64,000 bases of DNA from Mycolicibacterium tusciae. GTDB taxonomy: Bacteria; Actinomycetota; Actinomycetes; Mycobacteriales; Mycobacteriaceae. The position numbers and the translations under genes were made by a program. The stretch spans positions 47,588 through 111,587 of the forward strand of contig NZ_MVIM01000018.1 of assembly GCF_002086795.1 (NCBI RefSeq), read 5' to 3'. The notes below the pieces were generated by a model. The model had not been told where the DNA came from. It searched no databases and saw only the letters and a list, made by a program, of their open reading frames with translations. Below, one piece after another: positions 7,899-16,287 of the stretch. Within the stretch, counting starts at the first letter, position 1. Every line of letters starts with the position of its first letter.

Positions 7899-9689
7899 GT
7901 GAGTTTTGACACGATCATCAAAAACGGCCGTTGGTTCGACGGCTCCGGCGCGCCGTCGGCCGTGCGCAACATCGGCATCCGCAATGGTCACGTCGCCGCG
8001 ATCAGCACCGCCGACCTCGACGAGACGGACTCCCCTCGAGTCATCGATGCCACTGGCCAGTGGGTGCTGCCCGGCATGCTCGACATCCACACCCACTACG
8101 ACGTGGAGGTTCTGGTCGGCCCCGCATTGAGCGAGTCATTGCGACACGGCGTGACCACGGTGATGCTCGGATCCTGCTCACTGTCCACCGTGCACGTCGA
8201 CGGCGTGGACGCCGGCGACATCTTCGGCCGCGTCGAGGCGATCCCGCGCGAACACGTGATCGGCGCCGTCGACACCCACAAGACCTGGACGAACTGCGAG
8301 GAATACATCGCGGCGCTGGAAGCTCGCCCCCTCGGACCCAACGTGGCCGCGTTCATCGGTCACTCCGATATGCGCGCCGCGACCATGGGGCTGGACCGCG
8401 CCACCCAGAAGCGGCAACGGCCGACCAGAAGCGAACAAGCCCAGATGGAGAAGTGGCTCGACGAGGCGTTACGCGCCGGCTTCGTCGGAATGTCTTCTCA
8501 GCAACTGCTTTTCGACAAGCTCGACGGTGAGGTCTGCCGGTCCCGCACACTGCCGTCAACGTACGCCAAGCCGCGGGAGCTGCGTCGCCTCAAGTCGAAG
8601 CTGCGCCGGACCGGCCGGGTGCTGCAGTCCGGACCCGACATCGAGAACCCGCTGAACCTGGGTTCGCAAGTGTTCCAGTCGCTGGGCATCTTCCGCAATC
8701 CGCTCAAGACCAGCCTGCTGTCGGCGGCCGACGTGAAGTCGAACCCGTACGCGATCAAGCTGCTCGGCCCGCTGGCACGATTGGTCAACCGGCTGGGCGG
8801 CAACTTCCGCTGGCAGCACCTGCCGGTGCCTTTCGAGGTGTACGCCGACGGCATCGATCTGGTGGTCTTCGAAGAGTTCGGTGCGGGCGCGGCGGCGCTG
8901 CACCTTCGCGACGAGGTCGAACGCAACGAGCTGCTCCGCGACGAGGCGTACCGCCGAGAATTCCGCAAGCAGTACGAGAGCAAGTTCGGGATGCGGGTGT
9001 GGCAGCGCGACTTTTTCGACGCCGAGATCGTCGCGTGCCCCGACGAGTCGGTCGTCGGCAAGTCGTTCGGCCAGGTGGGCCTCGATCGCGGCGGCCTGCA
9101 CCCCGTCGATGCGTTCCTCGACCTGGTGCTCGAGCACGGGACGGCGCTGCGCTGGCGCACGACGATCTCCAATCACCGGCCCGAGGTGCTCAAGAAGCTG
9201 GCGCGGGATCCCGGCATCCAGATGGGTTTCTCCGATGCGGGTGCGCATCTGCGCAACATGGCCTTCTACAACATGAACCTGCGCCTCCTGCGTCACGTCT
9301 ACGAGGCGCAGCAGGCCGGTAGACCGTTCATGACGGTCGAGCAGGCGGTGCACCGCCTGACGGGCGAACTCGCCGACTGGTACCGCATCGACGCCGGCCA
9401 TTTGCGCATGGGCGACCGCGCCGACATCGTCGTGATCGACCCCGAGCGGCTGGACGAATCGCTTCAGGCCTACGCCGAGTCACCGGTCGAGCAGTACGGC
9501 GGCCTGTCCCGGATGGTCAACCGCAACGACGACACCGTGCGCGCGGTCTTCGTCGCCGGCCGCGCCGTGTTCCTCGACGGCGAACCGACGGACGTCGTGG
9601 GCGCGCAGCGCACCGGAAGATTCCTGCGGGCCGCGCACAAGGCGCCGGCCCAGACGATCCAAGAATCGGAGTTGTCAAGTGTCAGTTGA
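7899..9689 (+). CDS. D-aminoacylase/N-acyl-D-amino-acid deacylase-like amidohydrolase
   Basis: 596 aa from GTG 7899, placed by the upstream promoter and by the conserved opening (FDTIIKNGRWFDGSG) of this family. A beta-sandwich cap precedes the metal-binding HxH (His64/His66, MLDIHTHYD). GHSDMRAATMG and SDAGAHLRNM are later ligand-region motifs of the D-aminoacylase branch of the amidohydrolase superfamily. It is cytosolic and hydrolyses an amide or cyclic amide; the exact substrate is unknown. The 3' end overlaps the NTF2-like gene by 11 bp, implying translational coupling. Confidence 0.85.
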   Translation: MSFDTIIKNGRWFDGSGAPSAVRNIGIRNGHVAAISTADLDETDSPRVIDATGQWVLPGMLDIHTHYDVEVLVGPALSESLRHGVTTVMLGSCSLSTVHVDGVDAGDIFGRVEAIPREHVIGAVDTHKTWTNCEEYIAALEARPLGPNVAAFIGHSDMRAATMGLDRATQKRQRPTRSEQAQMEKWLDEALRAGFVGMSSQQLLFDKLDGEVCRSRTLPSTYAKPRELRRLKSKLRRTGRVLQSGPDIENPLNLGSQVFQSLGIFRNPLKTSLLSAADVKSNPYAIKLLGPLARLVNRLGGNFRWQHLPVPFEVYADGIDLVVFEEFGAGAAALHLRDEVERNELLRDEAYRREFRKQYESKFGMRVWQRDFFDAEIVACPDESVVGKSFGQVGLDRGGLHPVDAFLDLVLEHGTALRWRTTISNHRPEVLKKLARDPGIQMGFSDAGAHLRNMAFYNMNLRLLRHVYEAQQAGRPFMTVEQAVHRLTGELADWYRIDAGHLRMGDRADIVVIDPERLDESLQAYAESPVEQYGGLSRMVNRNDDTVRAVFVAGRAVFLDGEPTDVVGAQRTGRFLRAAHKAPAQTIQESELSSVS

Positions 9690-10122
9690 GAATACGGTGC
9701 TGGGCATGTGGAAGGCCCTGTCGGCGCGCGACTGGGAGCTCTTGACCACCTTCCTGTCTGACGACTGCATCTACTGCGATATGCCACTAGGGCCGGCGCT
9801 TTCCACTCGAGGACCCGAGGACATCATCGCGAAGCTCAAGGTCGGACTCGAGCCGTTGGCATCGTATGAGAATCATGACGGCGTTCTGGTCAGCAATGGC
9901 GACGACGTCCTGTACGAGCACTCCGAGACCTGGAAGTGGGTCAGCGGAGAAACCGCTCTGCTGAGGTTTGTCACAGTGCACAAGGTCCACGACGGCAAAA
10001 TCGCGGTCTGGAAGGACTACTGGGACATGGGCGGGCTGACCAACACCGCGCCCGCGACCTGGCTCGAGGATGTGACGGCGGCATATACCGTGCCGATGTT
10101 CGATGCGACCGGTCTGATCTGA
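9679..10122 (+). CDS. SnoaL/limonene-epoxide-hydrolase-like NTF2-fold protein
   Basis: 147 aa with GTG start, overlapping the amidohydrolase by 11 bp. Pattern: N-terminal helices with LGMWKALSARDWELLTTFL, then DDCIYCDMPLGPA and strand pairs ending in RFVTVHKVHDGKIAVWKDYWD. This is the cone-shaped NTF2-like fold of limonene-1,2-epoxide hydrolases and SnoaL cyclases. Whether it is catalytic here is unclear; the coupling suggests it acts on the same pathway as the amidohydrolase. The 3' end converges with the next gene after only 4 bp. Confidence 0.75.
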   Translation: MSVENTVLGMWKALSARDWELLTTFLSDDCIYCDMPLGPALSTRGPEDIIAKLKVGLEPLASYENHDGVLVSNGDDVLYEHSETWKWVSGETALLRFVTVHKVHDGKIAVWKDYWDMGGLTNTAPATWLEDVTAAYTVPMFDATGLI

Positions 10123-10126
10123 CGAG

Positions 10127-11233
10127 TCAGCCGAGCGCGTAGACGCGCTCGGCATTACCTCGGGCGATCAGGTCCACCACGCGCACAGCGTCTGACTCGC
10201 TCCATTCGCCGGCGTCGACGAAACCCTGGAATACGTCGCGGATTCCATTGCGCCACAAACGCGCTCCGAGATAGTGCAACTCCGCGGGACCGAATCCGTC
10301 GGACGAATAGAGAATTTTGCGAAACGGCGCCATCTCCACCAACCTGCCGATGAACGCCGACGACCGCGCACCGAGAAAGTTGATGGCCAGGCCACCATCG
10401 AGATTGACGTTGTTGAACGCCTGCGCCAGATAGCCTGCCTCGCGTTCGTAGGGGTAGCAGTGCAGCAGCACGATCGGCACATCACAGCTGCATCGCAGGA
10501 ACTCCAGGAGATAGAGCGGATTCGTCGTGCGCAGATCGCAGTCCCGATCACCGAAGCCGACGTGAAATTGGATCGGTTTCCCCAGCCGCAGCGCCTGATA
10601 CAAGCCGAACCGCAACAGAACGCGGTCGGTCAGGCGCGCCTCTCCACTGTCGCGCCACCGCTGGGCCGCTTTTGCGACCTCGGCGGCGGGGGGCTCCGAG
10701 AGGTCACCGGCGAACCCGCCGCGGTACGCCAGAATCGACTTGGTCGCCACCGCGGTCGCCGCCCGCTCATCCAGAATCTCGGCGAATACCGACGCATAGT
10801 CGCCTGATGCCCGAACCGCCTGTTCGGCCACCGATTCCAGCCGGACGATCTCGTGCACCCGGCCCACCGACAAATCGTCCAGCTCCGCCAGATCGGCGAC
10901 CCCGGTGGCGAATCCGGTGTCCACCAGCCAGTCGGACACCCCGGCCGACGACAGGAACAGCTGCGCGAGATCGGCTTCAGAGCGTTCGCGACGCGCCCGC
11001 CAATACGAATCGGCGTCGGCGTGGCGGGGCAGCCCGAGCAGTGGTGCGCAATGGGCACGAACCGCGAACCCGAGCTGGGTGTCGAACGCGGAATCGAAGT
11101 CGGCCAACGGTTCGATGTTGGCCTCGTTGAGACTGTCCTCGAACCGGCGGCGGTCAACCGGCGCCAACCGGCAGCCATGCACGTGGTGGTCGATCAGCGA
11201 CACGCCGTCGATGTGCTCGACCAGTCTGGTCAC
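10127..11233 (-). CDS. Amidohydrolase-2 family protein (FluG N-domain-like)
   Basis: 368 aa. A TIM-barrel amidohydrolase with LIDHHVHG near the N-terminus (His17-x-His19), a strand-end His in LLHCYPYEREAGYLA, and the C-terminal acidic motif ILYSSDGFGPAELHYLG. This form is seen as the N-terminal half of fungal FluG and in stand-alone bacterial partners of glutamine-synthetase-like ligases. It starts 6 bp after the ligase gene at 11240-12601, so the two form a split FluG-like unit. Probable role: amide hydrolysis or decarboxylation in amine/glutamyl-conjugate metabolism, which is inference. Confidence 0.8.
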   Translation of the reverse strand: MTRLVEHIDGVSLIDHHVHGCRLAPVDRRRFEDSLNEANIEPLADFDSAFDTQLGFAVRAHCAPLLGLPRHADADSYWRARRERSEADLAQLFLSSAGVSDWLVDTGFATGVADLAELDDLSVGRVHEIVRLESVAEQAVRASGDYASVFAEILDERAATAVATKSILAYRGGFAGDLSEPPAAEVAKAAQRWRDSGEARLTDRVLLRFGLYQALRLGKPIQFHVGFGDRDCDLRTTNPLYLLEFLRCSCDVPIVLLHCYPYEREAGYLAQAFNNVNLDGGLAINFLGARSSAFIGRLVEMAPFRKILYSSDGFGPAELHYLGARLWRNGIRDVFQGFVDAGEWSESDAVRVVDLIARGNAERVYALG

Positions 11234-11239
11234 ACGCGC

Positions 11240-12601
11240 TCACACACTCCAGGCCAGACGGAACTTCTCGGCCAGCTCTTCGGGCTTCAGGTCGCCGTAG
11301 TTCTGCTGCTCGTAGCGTCGCACCGCGACGACGGCGTCCACCGGTTCGTCACCGAGAATCCCTCGTAACAAGGCGGATTGATCGAGCATGTCGATCGCCT
11401 CCACCTGGTCGCGCGCCAGCAGTCGGATTCCGGCCTTGTCGCGTTCGGCGTCGGTCAACGAATCGGGGTCGACGGTGATCTCGGGCGGCGCAGTGAGCTT
11501 TCGCTCGATGCCGTCGAGCGCGAGACCGAGCATCGCGGCGGTGGCCAGGTAAGGATTGGCCGACGGGTCGATGATCTTGACCTCCACGTTGGCCCCCTGC
11601 GGGTTGCTCGGCCCGCCGATGAGGTAACGGACTGCTGCCTCGCGGTTCTCGGTTCCCCAGCAGACGTGCGCACCCGACCAGTGGCCGGGCTGCATACGCA
11701 ATCCGGACAGCACCGAGCCGCACAGGATGCCCTGCGCCTCGGGCAGACCGGCCAGCAATCCGGCGATCGCGCTCTCCCCCTCCGCTGTCATCCCGGCCGC
11801 GCCTGCACCGCCGGAGAACAGCGGAACATCGCTCCGCTTCATCGAGAAGTGTTGGTGGGAACCAGATCCGACGCTGCCCGCGAAGGGCACCGGCGAGAGA
11901 CTGACCCGAAGCCCGTACTTCCGGGCGACCCGGCCGATGATGATGCGCGTCAGCACCAGCGCGTCGGCCGCGGCGACCGGCGGCTGTGGGGACAAGGAGA
12001 TCTCGAACTGATTCCTGCCGTACTCGGGGTGGAACTGTTCGATCGTGATGCCGGAGTTCGTCGCGGCGTTGGTGACATCGCGGACGAAACCTTCGAACTC
12101 GAGCACACCGGCAAGCCCGTATTGTGCCCACAGGTGCGACGGAAGCTCGCTGCCGTCCGGCCCGACGAGGACGAACTCCATCTCGTGTCCGACCACCGTT
12201 TCGATGCCGGCCTCGGTGATGCGGTCGGAAACCCTGCTCAGGGTGCCGCGGCTGCAGTAGGGATCCGGTGAACCGTCCTGGTTGAAGAAAGCGCCGGGCG
12301 CCCAACACAACCCGTCGCCGAGAATGCGCAACGCGCCGAGGTCGATCCGGATGCGCTGATCCCCCACCACCCCGATGGCGTCGCCGAACACGATTCCGGT
12401 CTGGTCGATGGCGAAAACGTGAAAGACGGGGCTGGCACCGAGTCCGGGATCGGCGAACGCACCCATCCGACGCAGCGGGACAGTCTTGGCGTTTGTGAGG
12501 CCGGCCGAGTTCACGACGGTACCGATCAACGTGGCGACACCGTCGGCCTCGAGTTGGGCGATGGCGGCTGCGGCGAGAGGTTTTGCGGCGCGCGACGTCA
12601 T
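11240..12601 (-). CDS. Glutamine-synthetase-family ligase (gamma-glutamyl-amine/anilide synthetase-like)
   Basis: 453 aa from ATG 12601. The glutamine synthetase catalytic domain is clear: GHEMEFVLVGPDG, RNQFEISLSPQ (metal Glu), GSGSHQHFSM (metal and ATP His), TENREAAVRYLIGG, and NVEVKIIDPSANPYL. The closest type is the GS-like ligases that join glutamate to amines, not housekeeping GlnA; the adenylylation Tyr loop is not evident. It is the middle gene of a three-gene minus-strand operon (AhpD-like, ligase, amidohydrolase; gaps 28 and 6 bp) with a KstR-type operator at the front. Confidence 0.85.
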   Translation of the reverse strand: MTSRAAKPLAAAAIAQLEADGVATLIGTVVNSAGLTNAKTVPLRRMGAFADPGLGASPVFHVFAIDQTGIVFGDAIGVVGDQRIRIDLGALRILGDGLCWAPGAFFNQDGSPDPYCSRGTLSRVSDRITEAGIETVVGHEMEFVLVGPDGSELPSHLWAQYGLAGVLEFEGFVRDVTNAATNSGITIEQFHPEYGRNQFEISLSPQPPVAAADALVLTRIIIGRVARKYGLRVSLSPVPFAGSVGSGSHQHFSMKRSDVPLFSGGAGAAGMTAEGESAIAGLLAGLPEAQGILCGSVLSGLRMQPGHWSGAHVCWGTENREAAVRYLIGGPSNPQGANVEVKIIDPSANPYLATAAMLGLALDGIERKLTAPPEITVDPDSLTDAERDKAGIRLLARDQVEAIDMLDQSALLRGILGDEPVDAVVAVRRYEQQNYGDLKPEELAEKFRLAWSV

Positions 12602-12629
12602 TACGCCATTGTGCGCGGTGTCGCTTCGG

Positions 12630-13112
12630 CTACAACGTGATCTTGCAGGTTTGGCCGATGTCCAGCGTGCGCAGCATCCGGCCCATTCCGAGCCACATCG
12701 CACACGACAGCGCGAGGTCGGTGAGCAGCTCGTCGGAGAAGTGCTTGCTTGCGCGCTCCCAGAAATCCTCGTCGTCACGCAATCCGGTGTGGTCGCCGGC
12801 GAAGCGCTCGGCGAACTCGGCGGCGATCCGCTCCTGCGAGCTGTAGCCGGGCCACGTCCGCCACTCGGCGGCGTGGTCGTACAGGTCCTCGTCGACCCCA
12901 GCGGCGATGCCTTCGGAGTCGCGGGTGTTCTGGCACACCACGCATTCGTTGTCGAGCGCGATGACCATCCGGGCCAACTCGCGGACGCGCATCGGGAGGC
13001 GGTTCTTGTTGTAGACCGCGTTGGTGAACCCGGCCATCGCGACACCGATATCGGGTGACTTCACCACCCAGGCTGCGGCGTCGTCGTCGGCAAAAGGTCC
13101 AATTCGGCTCAT
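12630..13112 (-). CDS. Carboxymuconolactone decarboxylase/AhpD-like protein
   Basis: 160 aa from ATG 13112 (MSRIGPFADDDAAAWVV). An ATG at 13151 is in frame but would start inside the KstR-type site. The AhpD-like core is visible: RVRELARMVIALDNECVVCQNTRDSEGIAAG, with the CxxC pair of peroxidase-reductase type members, then the helical C-terminus. It may be a thiol redox enzyme or a decarboxylase-like protein. As lead gene of the operon with the GS-like ligase and amidohydrolase, it lies 31 bp from the operator. Confidence 0.8.
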   Translation of the reverse strand: MSRIGPFADDDAAAWVVKSPDIGVAMAGFTNAVYNKNRLPMRVRELARMVIALDNECVVCQNTRDSEGIAAGVDEDLYDHAAEWRTWPGYSSQERIAAEFAERFAGDHTGLRDDEDFWERASKHFSDELLTDLALSCAMWLGMGRMLRTLDIGQTCKITL

Positions 13113-13143
13113 GGCGGCATCGTACGCCGGAACCGTCCCGAAT

Positions 13144-13157
13144 TGGAACACGTTCTA
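13144..13157. promoter_or_regulatory. KstR-type operator upstream of the AhpD-like/ligase/amidohydrolase operon
   Basis: TGGAACACGTTCTA fits every fixed position of the published KstR motif as I remember it (TNNAACNNGTTNNA). It lies between the 3' end of the sugar transferase (13167) and the AhpD-like ATG (13112), so the only gene it can control at short range is that operon. KstR represses sterol and lipid catabolism genes in mycobacteria. Membership in the regulon is inferred. Confidence 0.65.
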
Positions 13158-13166
13158 GTTTTCCGC

Positions 13167-14648
13167 CTATTCCGCACCACGCATGACCGCCGCCACCGTC
13201 AACAAAAGGATCTTGAAGTCAAGCGCGAGCGACCAGTTCTCGATGTAGTAGTTGTCCCATTCGACCCGGTCCGCGATCGACGTTTGCCCGCGCAGCCCGT
13301 GCACCTGTGCCCAACCGGTGATGCCGGCCTTGACGCGGTGGCGTTCGCCGTAGCGGTGAATCTGTATTTCGAAGAACTCGACGAATTGCGGTCGCTCTGG
13401 ACGCGGACCTACGAGGCTCATCTCACCCTTGAGAACGTTGATCAATTGCGGCAGCTCATCCAGCGACGTTGAGCGCATGATCTTGCCGATTCCGGTTCGT
13501 CTGTCCGCACCTTCGACACCGCCAGGGGCCGAACTCGACTTCAGTTCGAACTCTGCGTCTGAAGCTGTTTCCGGCCGCATGGTGCGGAACTTGAGGCATT
13601 GGAAAATCCGTCCATCGCGTCCGATCCGGTCCTGTTTGAAGAAGATCGGTCCCGGTGAGCCGAGCCGAACCAACATGGCCAACGTTATGAGCAACGGGGA
13701 GATTGCGAGCAGCCCCACGGCAGCCGCGACGCGATCGATCACGTGTTTGGCGTTGAACTGCCAGCCGTGCGGGTCGGCGCTCGGCAGCGACATCAGCGGC
13801 AGGCCGCCGAGATGGTCGACCGTGGCGCGCTCGGCGACTGCGTCGAACATGCGGGGCACCACCCACACCCGCGCTTTGTAACGGTGAGCGACCCGAACGA
13901 CGCGGGTCAGAGACTCGTCGCGGACCTGCGAGAAGGCAATCAGAACGGCCTCTGCCCCGGTCTTCTCGATCGCTGGGCCAATCGACTCGGGGGTTCCGAG
14001 AATGGGGACGTCCGGATTCACATCGGATCTCGCTGCCGAACCTTCGGCATCGAGAAGGCCGACCGGCGTCAGGCCGTACTCCGGGAAAGACCGCAGACGT
14101 TCAACGATCCGGCTGGCGACTTCCCCGCTGCCGATGATGAGGGCGGGGGCCATGAAATGGTTGTTCTTCCTCAGTCGCTTCCGAATGAGCGAGTGGAAAA
14201 AGTGCGGTATCGGCATCAGTACGGCGGCGCAGACCCACATCTTGGAGACCAAGGCCCCGGCACCAATACCCGTCTGGGTGAGCGTCATGATGCCGAGCAC
14301 AAAAACTGCGGCAAGTGCGACGTTGGTCTGGATTGGACCGAACTCGTCGATGAAGTTCCGGCCGAGTTTATGTCGGTACAGCTTCTGCACGGCGAACAGG
14401 AACACGACAAAGGGCACGAACAACGCGACCATCCACGATGCCGACGGAAGTTGCTCCGACATCGACGACCACCACAAACCGATACTGACCGCCGCCGACG
14501 CAGACACGATGTCGATGGCGACGGCGACGACCGTGCCGATTCGACCGATACGAACCAAACCGGCAAGCGCCTTGTACTTTTCGCGCGCGGGGTGGTGGGG
14601 CGTCACATCGTTTGGCGCCGGGCCAACGGGTTCGGTCCGCATCGCCAT
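13167..14648 (-). CDS. Polyprenyl-phosphate sugar-1-phosphate transferase (exopolysaccharide initiation)
   Basis: 493 aa. The N-terminal half has about five membrane helices and a CoA-binding-like Rossmann region (PALIIGSGEVASRIVERLRS). A further hydrophobic segment near residue 300 precedes the cytosolic bacterial sugar transferase domain, with FFKQDRIGRDGRIFQCLKFRTM split across strands, DELPQLINVLKGEMSLVGPRP and AGITGWAQVHGLRG. Family members transfer a hexose-1-phosphate to undecaprenyl/decaprenyl phosphate at the inner leaflet. No other polysaccharide genes are in the window. It lies 28 bp downstream of the GAF gene and is probably co-transcribed with it. Confidence 0.88.
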   Translation of the reverse strand: MAMRTEPVGPAPNDVTPHHPAREKYKALAGLVRIGRIGTVVAVAIDIVSASAAVSIGLWWSSMSEQLPSASWMVALFVPFVVFLFAVQKLYRHKLGRNFIDEFGPIQTNVALAAVFVLGIMTLTQTGIGAGALVSKMWVCAAVLMPIPHFFHSLIRKRLRKNNHFMAPALIIGSGEVASRIVERLRSFPEYGLTPVGLLDAEGSAARSDVNPDVPILGTPESIGPAIEKTGAEAVLIAFSQVRDESLTRVVRVAHRYKARVWVVPRMFDAVAERATVDHLGGLPLMSLPSADPHGWQFNAKHVIDRVAAAVGLLAISPLLITLAMLVRLGSPGPIFFKQDRIGRDGRIFQCLKFRTMRPETASDAEFELKSSSAPGGVEGADRRTGIGKIMRSTSLDELPQLINVLKGEMSLVGPRPERPQFVEFFEIQIHRYGERHRVKAGITGWAQVHGLRGQTSIADRVEWDNYYIENWSLALDFKILLLTVAAVMRGAE

Positions 14649-14676
14649 CAGTTGCTCAATTCAGCTTGGCGATTCG

Positions 14677-15408
14677 TCATATCGGTCGGTGAAATATCTT
14701 TGCGCTTGCAAGGTCGGCCATGTCCTGCAGGACGAGGATCTGACCGCCCGACCAGTTGAGCGGCCGGGTATCCCAACTGAAGAGCGAACCGACCGCGTCG
14801 TCGTCGTCGCTGAAAATCGGAACACCCGCGTACGCCCCGACCTCACCGCTGAGCACGAGCGGATGGTTTGCCAGCAGCGGGTGCACGGCGGCGTCTTCGA
14901 CAATGAACGGGATGCCGCTGACCACGGTGAACTTGCTGATCGACAGTTTGCCCGGGCGCACCCTTTCGCCGTCACCGTGAACGACGTTGCGCCCGATGAT
15001 CAGTTCCCTGCTGTCGTCGAGCAGCGACACCGCAGCGAAAGGCGTTGCCAGCGCTTCTGCCGTCAACAACGCGACGGTGTCGAGGGCGCCGCTCTCAGGC
15101 GTGTCCAGCAGGCCCGTGCTGAGCAGAGCGGCCAAGCGCGCCGGGTCACTCAACGAGGGCTGAATTATTTGTTCCAGCGCGTCGGGGTTGGCCGAAAGTT
15201 GTTGAATCAACAAATGCGATGCCGCGTCGTCCACGCCGACGCCGACAACAGTGGCTATCAACCCTTCTTTGAGTACTCTCTTTTCAGCATCAGACAGCCC
15301 CGTCGCAGCGTGCCACCCGTTTGACGGCGTTGCTTCCCCCACAGACTCAGCGTAAGTCGCCGGGACCCTTCTGGGGCGAAGAGCGCAATCTCCATATCGC
15401 GATGCCAT
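14677..15408 (-). CDS. GAF-domain protein
   Basis: 243 aa as an ATG ORF; the first 25 residues look atypical, so the true start may lie further in. A helical segment (about 35-90, with LSDAEKRVLKEGLIATVVGVG) precedes a GAF domain (about 100-240: TPFAAVSLLDDSRELIIGRN, FTVVSGIPFIVEDAAVHPLL, GAYAGVPIFSDDD). GAF domains bind small ligands or mediate dimerisation in signalling; no output domain is attached. It sits between the sugar transferase (same strand) and the divergent STAS operon, which suggests a sensory link to one of them. Confidence 0.75.
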   Translation of the reverse strand: MASRYGDCALRPRRVPATYAESVGEATPSNGWHAATGLSDAEKRVLKEGLIATVVGVGVDDAASHLLIQQLSANPDALEQIIQPSLSDPARLAALLSTGLLDTPESGALDTVALLTAEALATPFAAVSLLDDSRELIIGRNVVHGDGERVRPGKLSISKFTVVSGIPFIVEDAAVHPLLANHPLVLSGEVGAYAGVPIFSDDDDAVGSLFSWDTRPLNWSGGQILVLQDMADLASAKIFHRPI

Positions 15409-15552
15409 CGATATGACGCCGCGCCGGTGTGTTTTCGCGCTTTGATCCCAATACCGAGCGCACGTGGCAAGCTACACGAGGGCTTTGTCTAGTCGTCGGT
15501 TCTGGTTCCCAGGGGTGGTGCCACGACGGCTACGACGAAGAAGGAGGACGAG

Positions 15553-15885
15553 ATGAGCGACTTTTCCACTCGGACAACGGAGTCCGGTGTCGTCGTTGTT
15601 CAGCCGACCGGGAGGCTGAACATGGTGGCCGCACCCGCGCTACGAAAACAGCTGAATGACATCGTTGATGGTGGCGTGAGTCGAATCGTCGTCGATCTCA
15701 GCGCCACGGAATTCATTGATTCGTCCGGTTTGGGCGCACTGATCGCGGCCCTGAAGATTGCGCGGAACGCGGGTGGCGACTTGCGCATCGCGGCTCCCAC
15801 ACAGCAGGTGTGCACCGTGCTGGAGCTGAGCAACCTCGACCGGGTCCTACGGTCCTATGCTTCTGCGGACAGCGCTTTCGAATGA
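15553..15885 (+). CDS. STAS-domain anti-sigma factor antagonist
   Basis: 110 aa with a strong ribosome site (GAAGGAGG) before ATG 15553. The SpoIIAA/RsbV fold is clear: VVVVQPTGRLNMVAAPALR, SRIVVDLSATEFIDSSGLGAL, then the C-terminal helix. The phosphorylatable Ser is in IDSSGLGAL (about residue 56-57). It should bind and release an anti-sigma HATPase according to its phosphorylation state. It is first in a four-gene operon; its stop overlaps the next ATG (ATGA). Confidence 0.9.
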   Translation: MSDFSTRTTESGVVVVQPTGRLNMVAAPALRKQLNDIVDGGVSRIVVDLSATEFIDSSGLGALIAALKIARNAGGDLRIAAPTQQVCTVLELSNLDRVLRSYASADSAFE

Positions 15886-16283
15886 GTGAGCACGCGCTGG
15901 AAGCCCTGACCGGTCCCGACACGCTGGCGAAGATCCAGCAAACACTCGAGTCGGCATGGGCGGATGAAGAGGTTTCCGAGCACACCAAGATGTGCATAGA
16001 ACTCGCGGTCAGTGAGATCGGTACAAACATCATCGCGTACTCAGGTGACGGGCGGCCGGTGCGCTTGCGCATGGTGGTGGACGTACGGCCGGAAAGCGTG
16101 GCCGTCAGCTTCACCGACGATGGCCATCCTGCGGAGGTCGACCTGGCGCGGATAACCATGGCCGACGAGGCCTCCGAAAGCGGCCGCGGACTGGCACTCG
16201 CGCATCGGGTACTCGACGAGCTGTCCTACTGGCGCGATCAGAAGGGCAATCACTGGACGCTGACTCGGCGTCGATCCGAGTGA
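15882..16283 (+). CDS. RsbW-like anti-sigma factor/serine kinase (HATPase_c)
   Basis: 133 aa from ATG 15882, overlapping the STAS stop by 4 bp. GHKL ATPase features are visible: N-box CIELAVSEIGTNIIAYS, G1-type box VSFTDDGHPAE and G2-type SGRGLALAHRVLDEL. It would phosphorylate the adjacent STAS protein and sequester a sigma factor. No sigma factor gene lies in the cluster, so its target is encoded elsewhere or it controls something other than a sigma factor. Confidence 0.88.
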   Translation: MSEHALEALTGPDTLAKIQQTLESAWADEEVSEHTKMCIELAVSEIGTNIIAYSGDGRPVRLRMVVDVRPESVAVSFTDDGHPAEVDLARITMADEASESGRGLALAHRVLDELSYWRDQKGNHWTLTRRRSE

Positions 16284-16287
16284 GTAT

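Noticed and set aside
15409..15552. SigF-type promoter (GGTTT/GGGTA) before the STAS gene
   Set aside because: Only loose partial matches (GGTTC, GGGTG) are present with unsuitable certainty; not reported as a feature.
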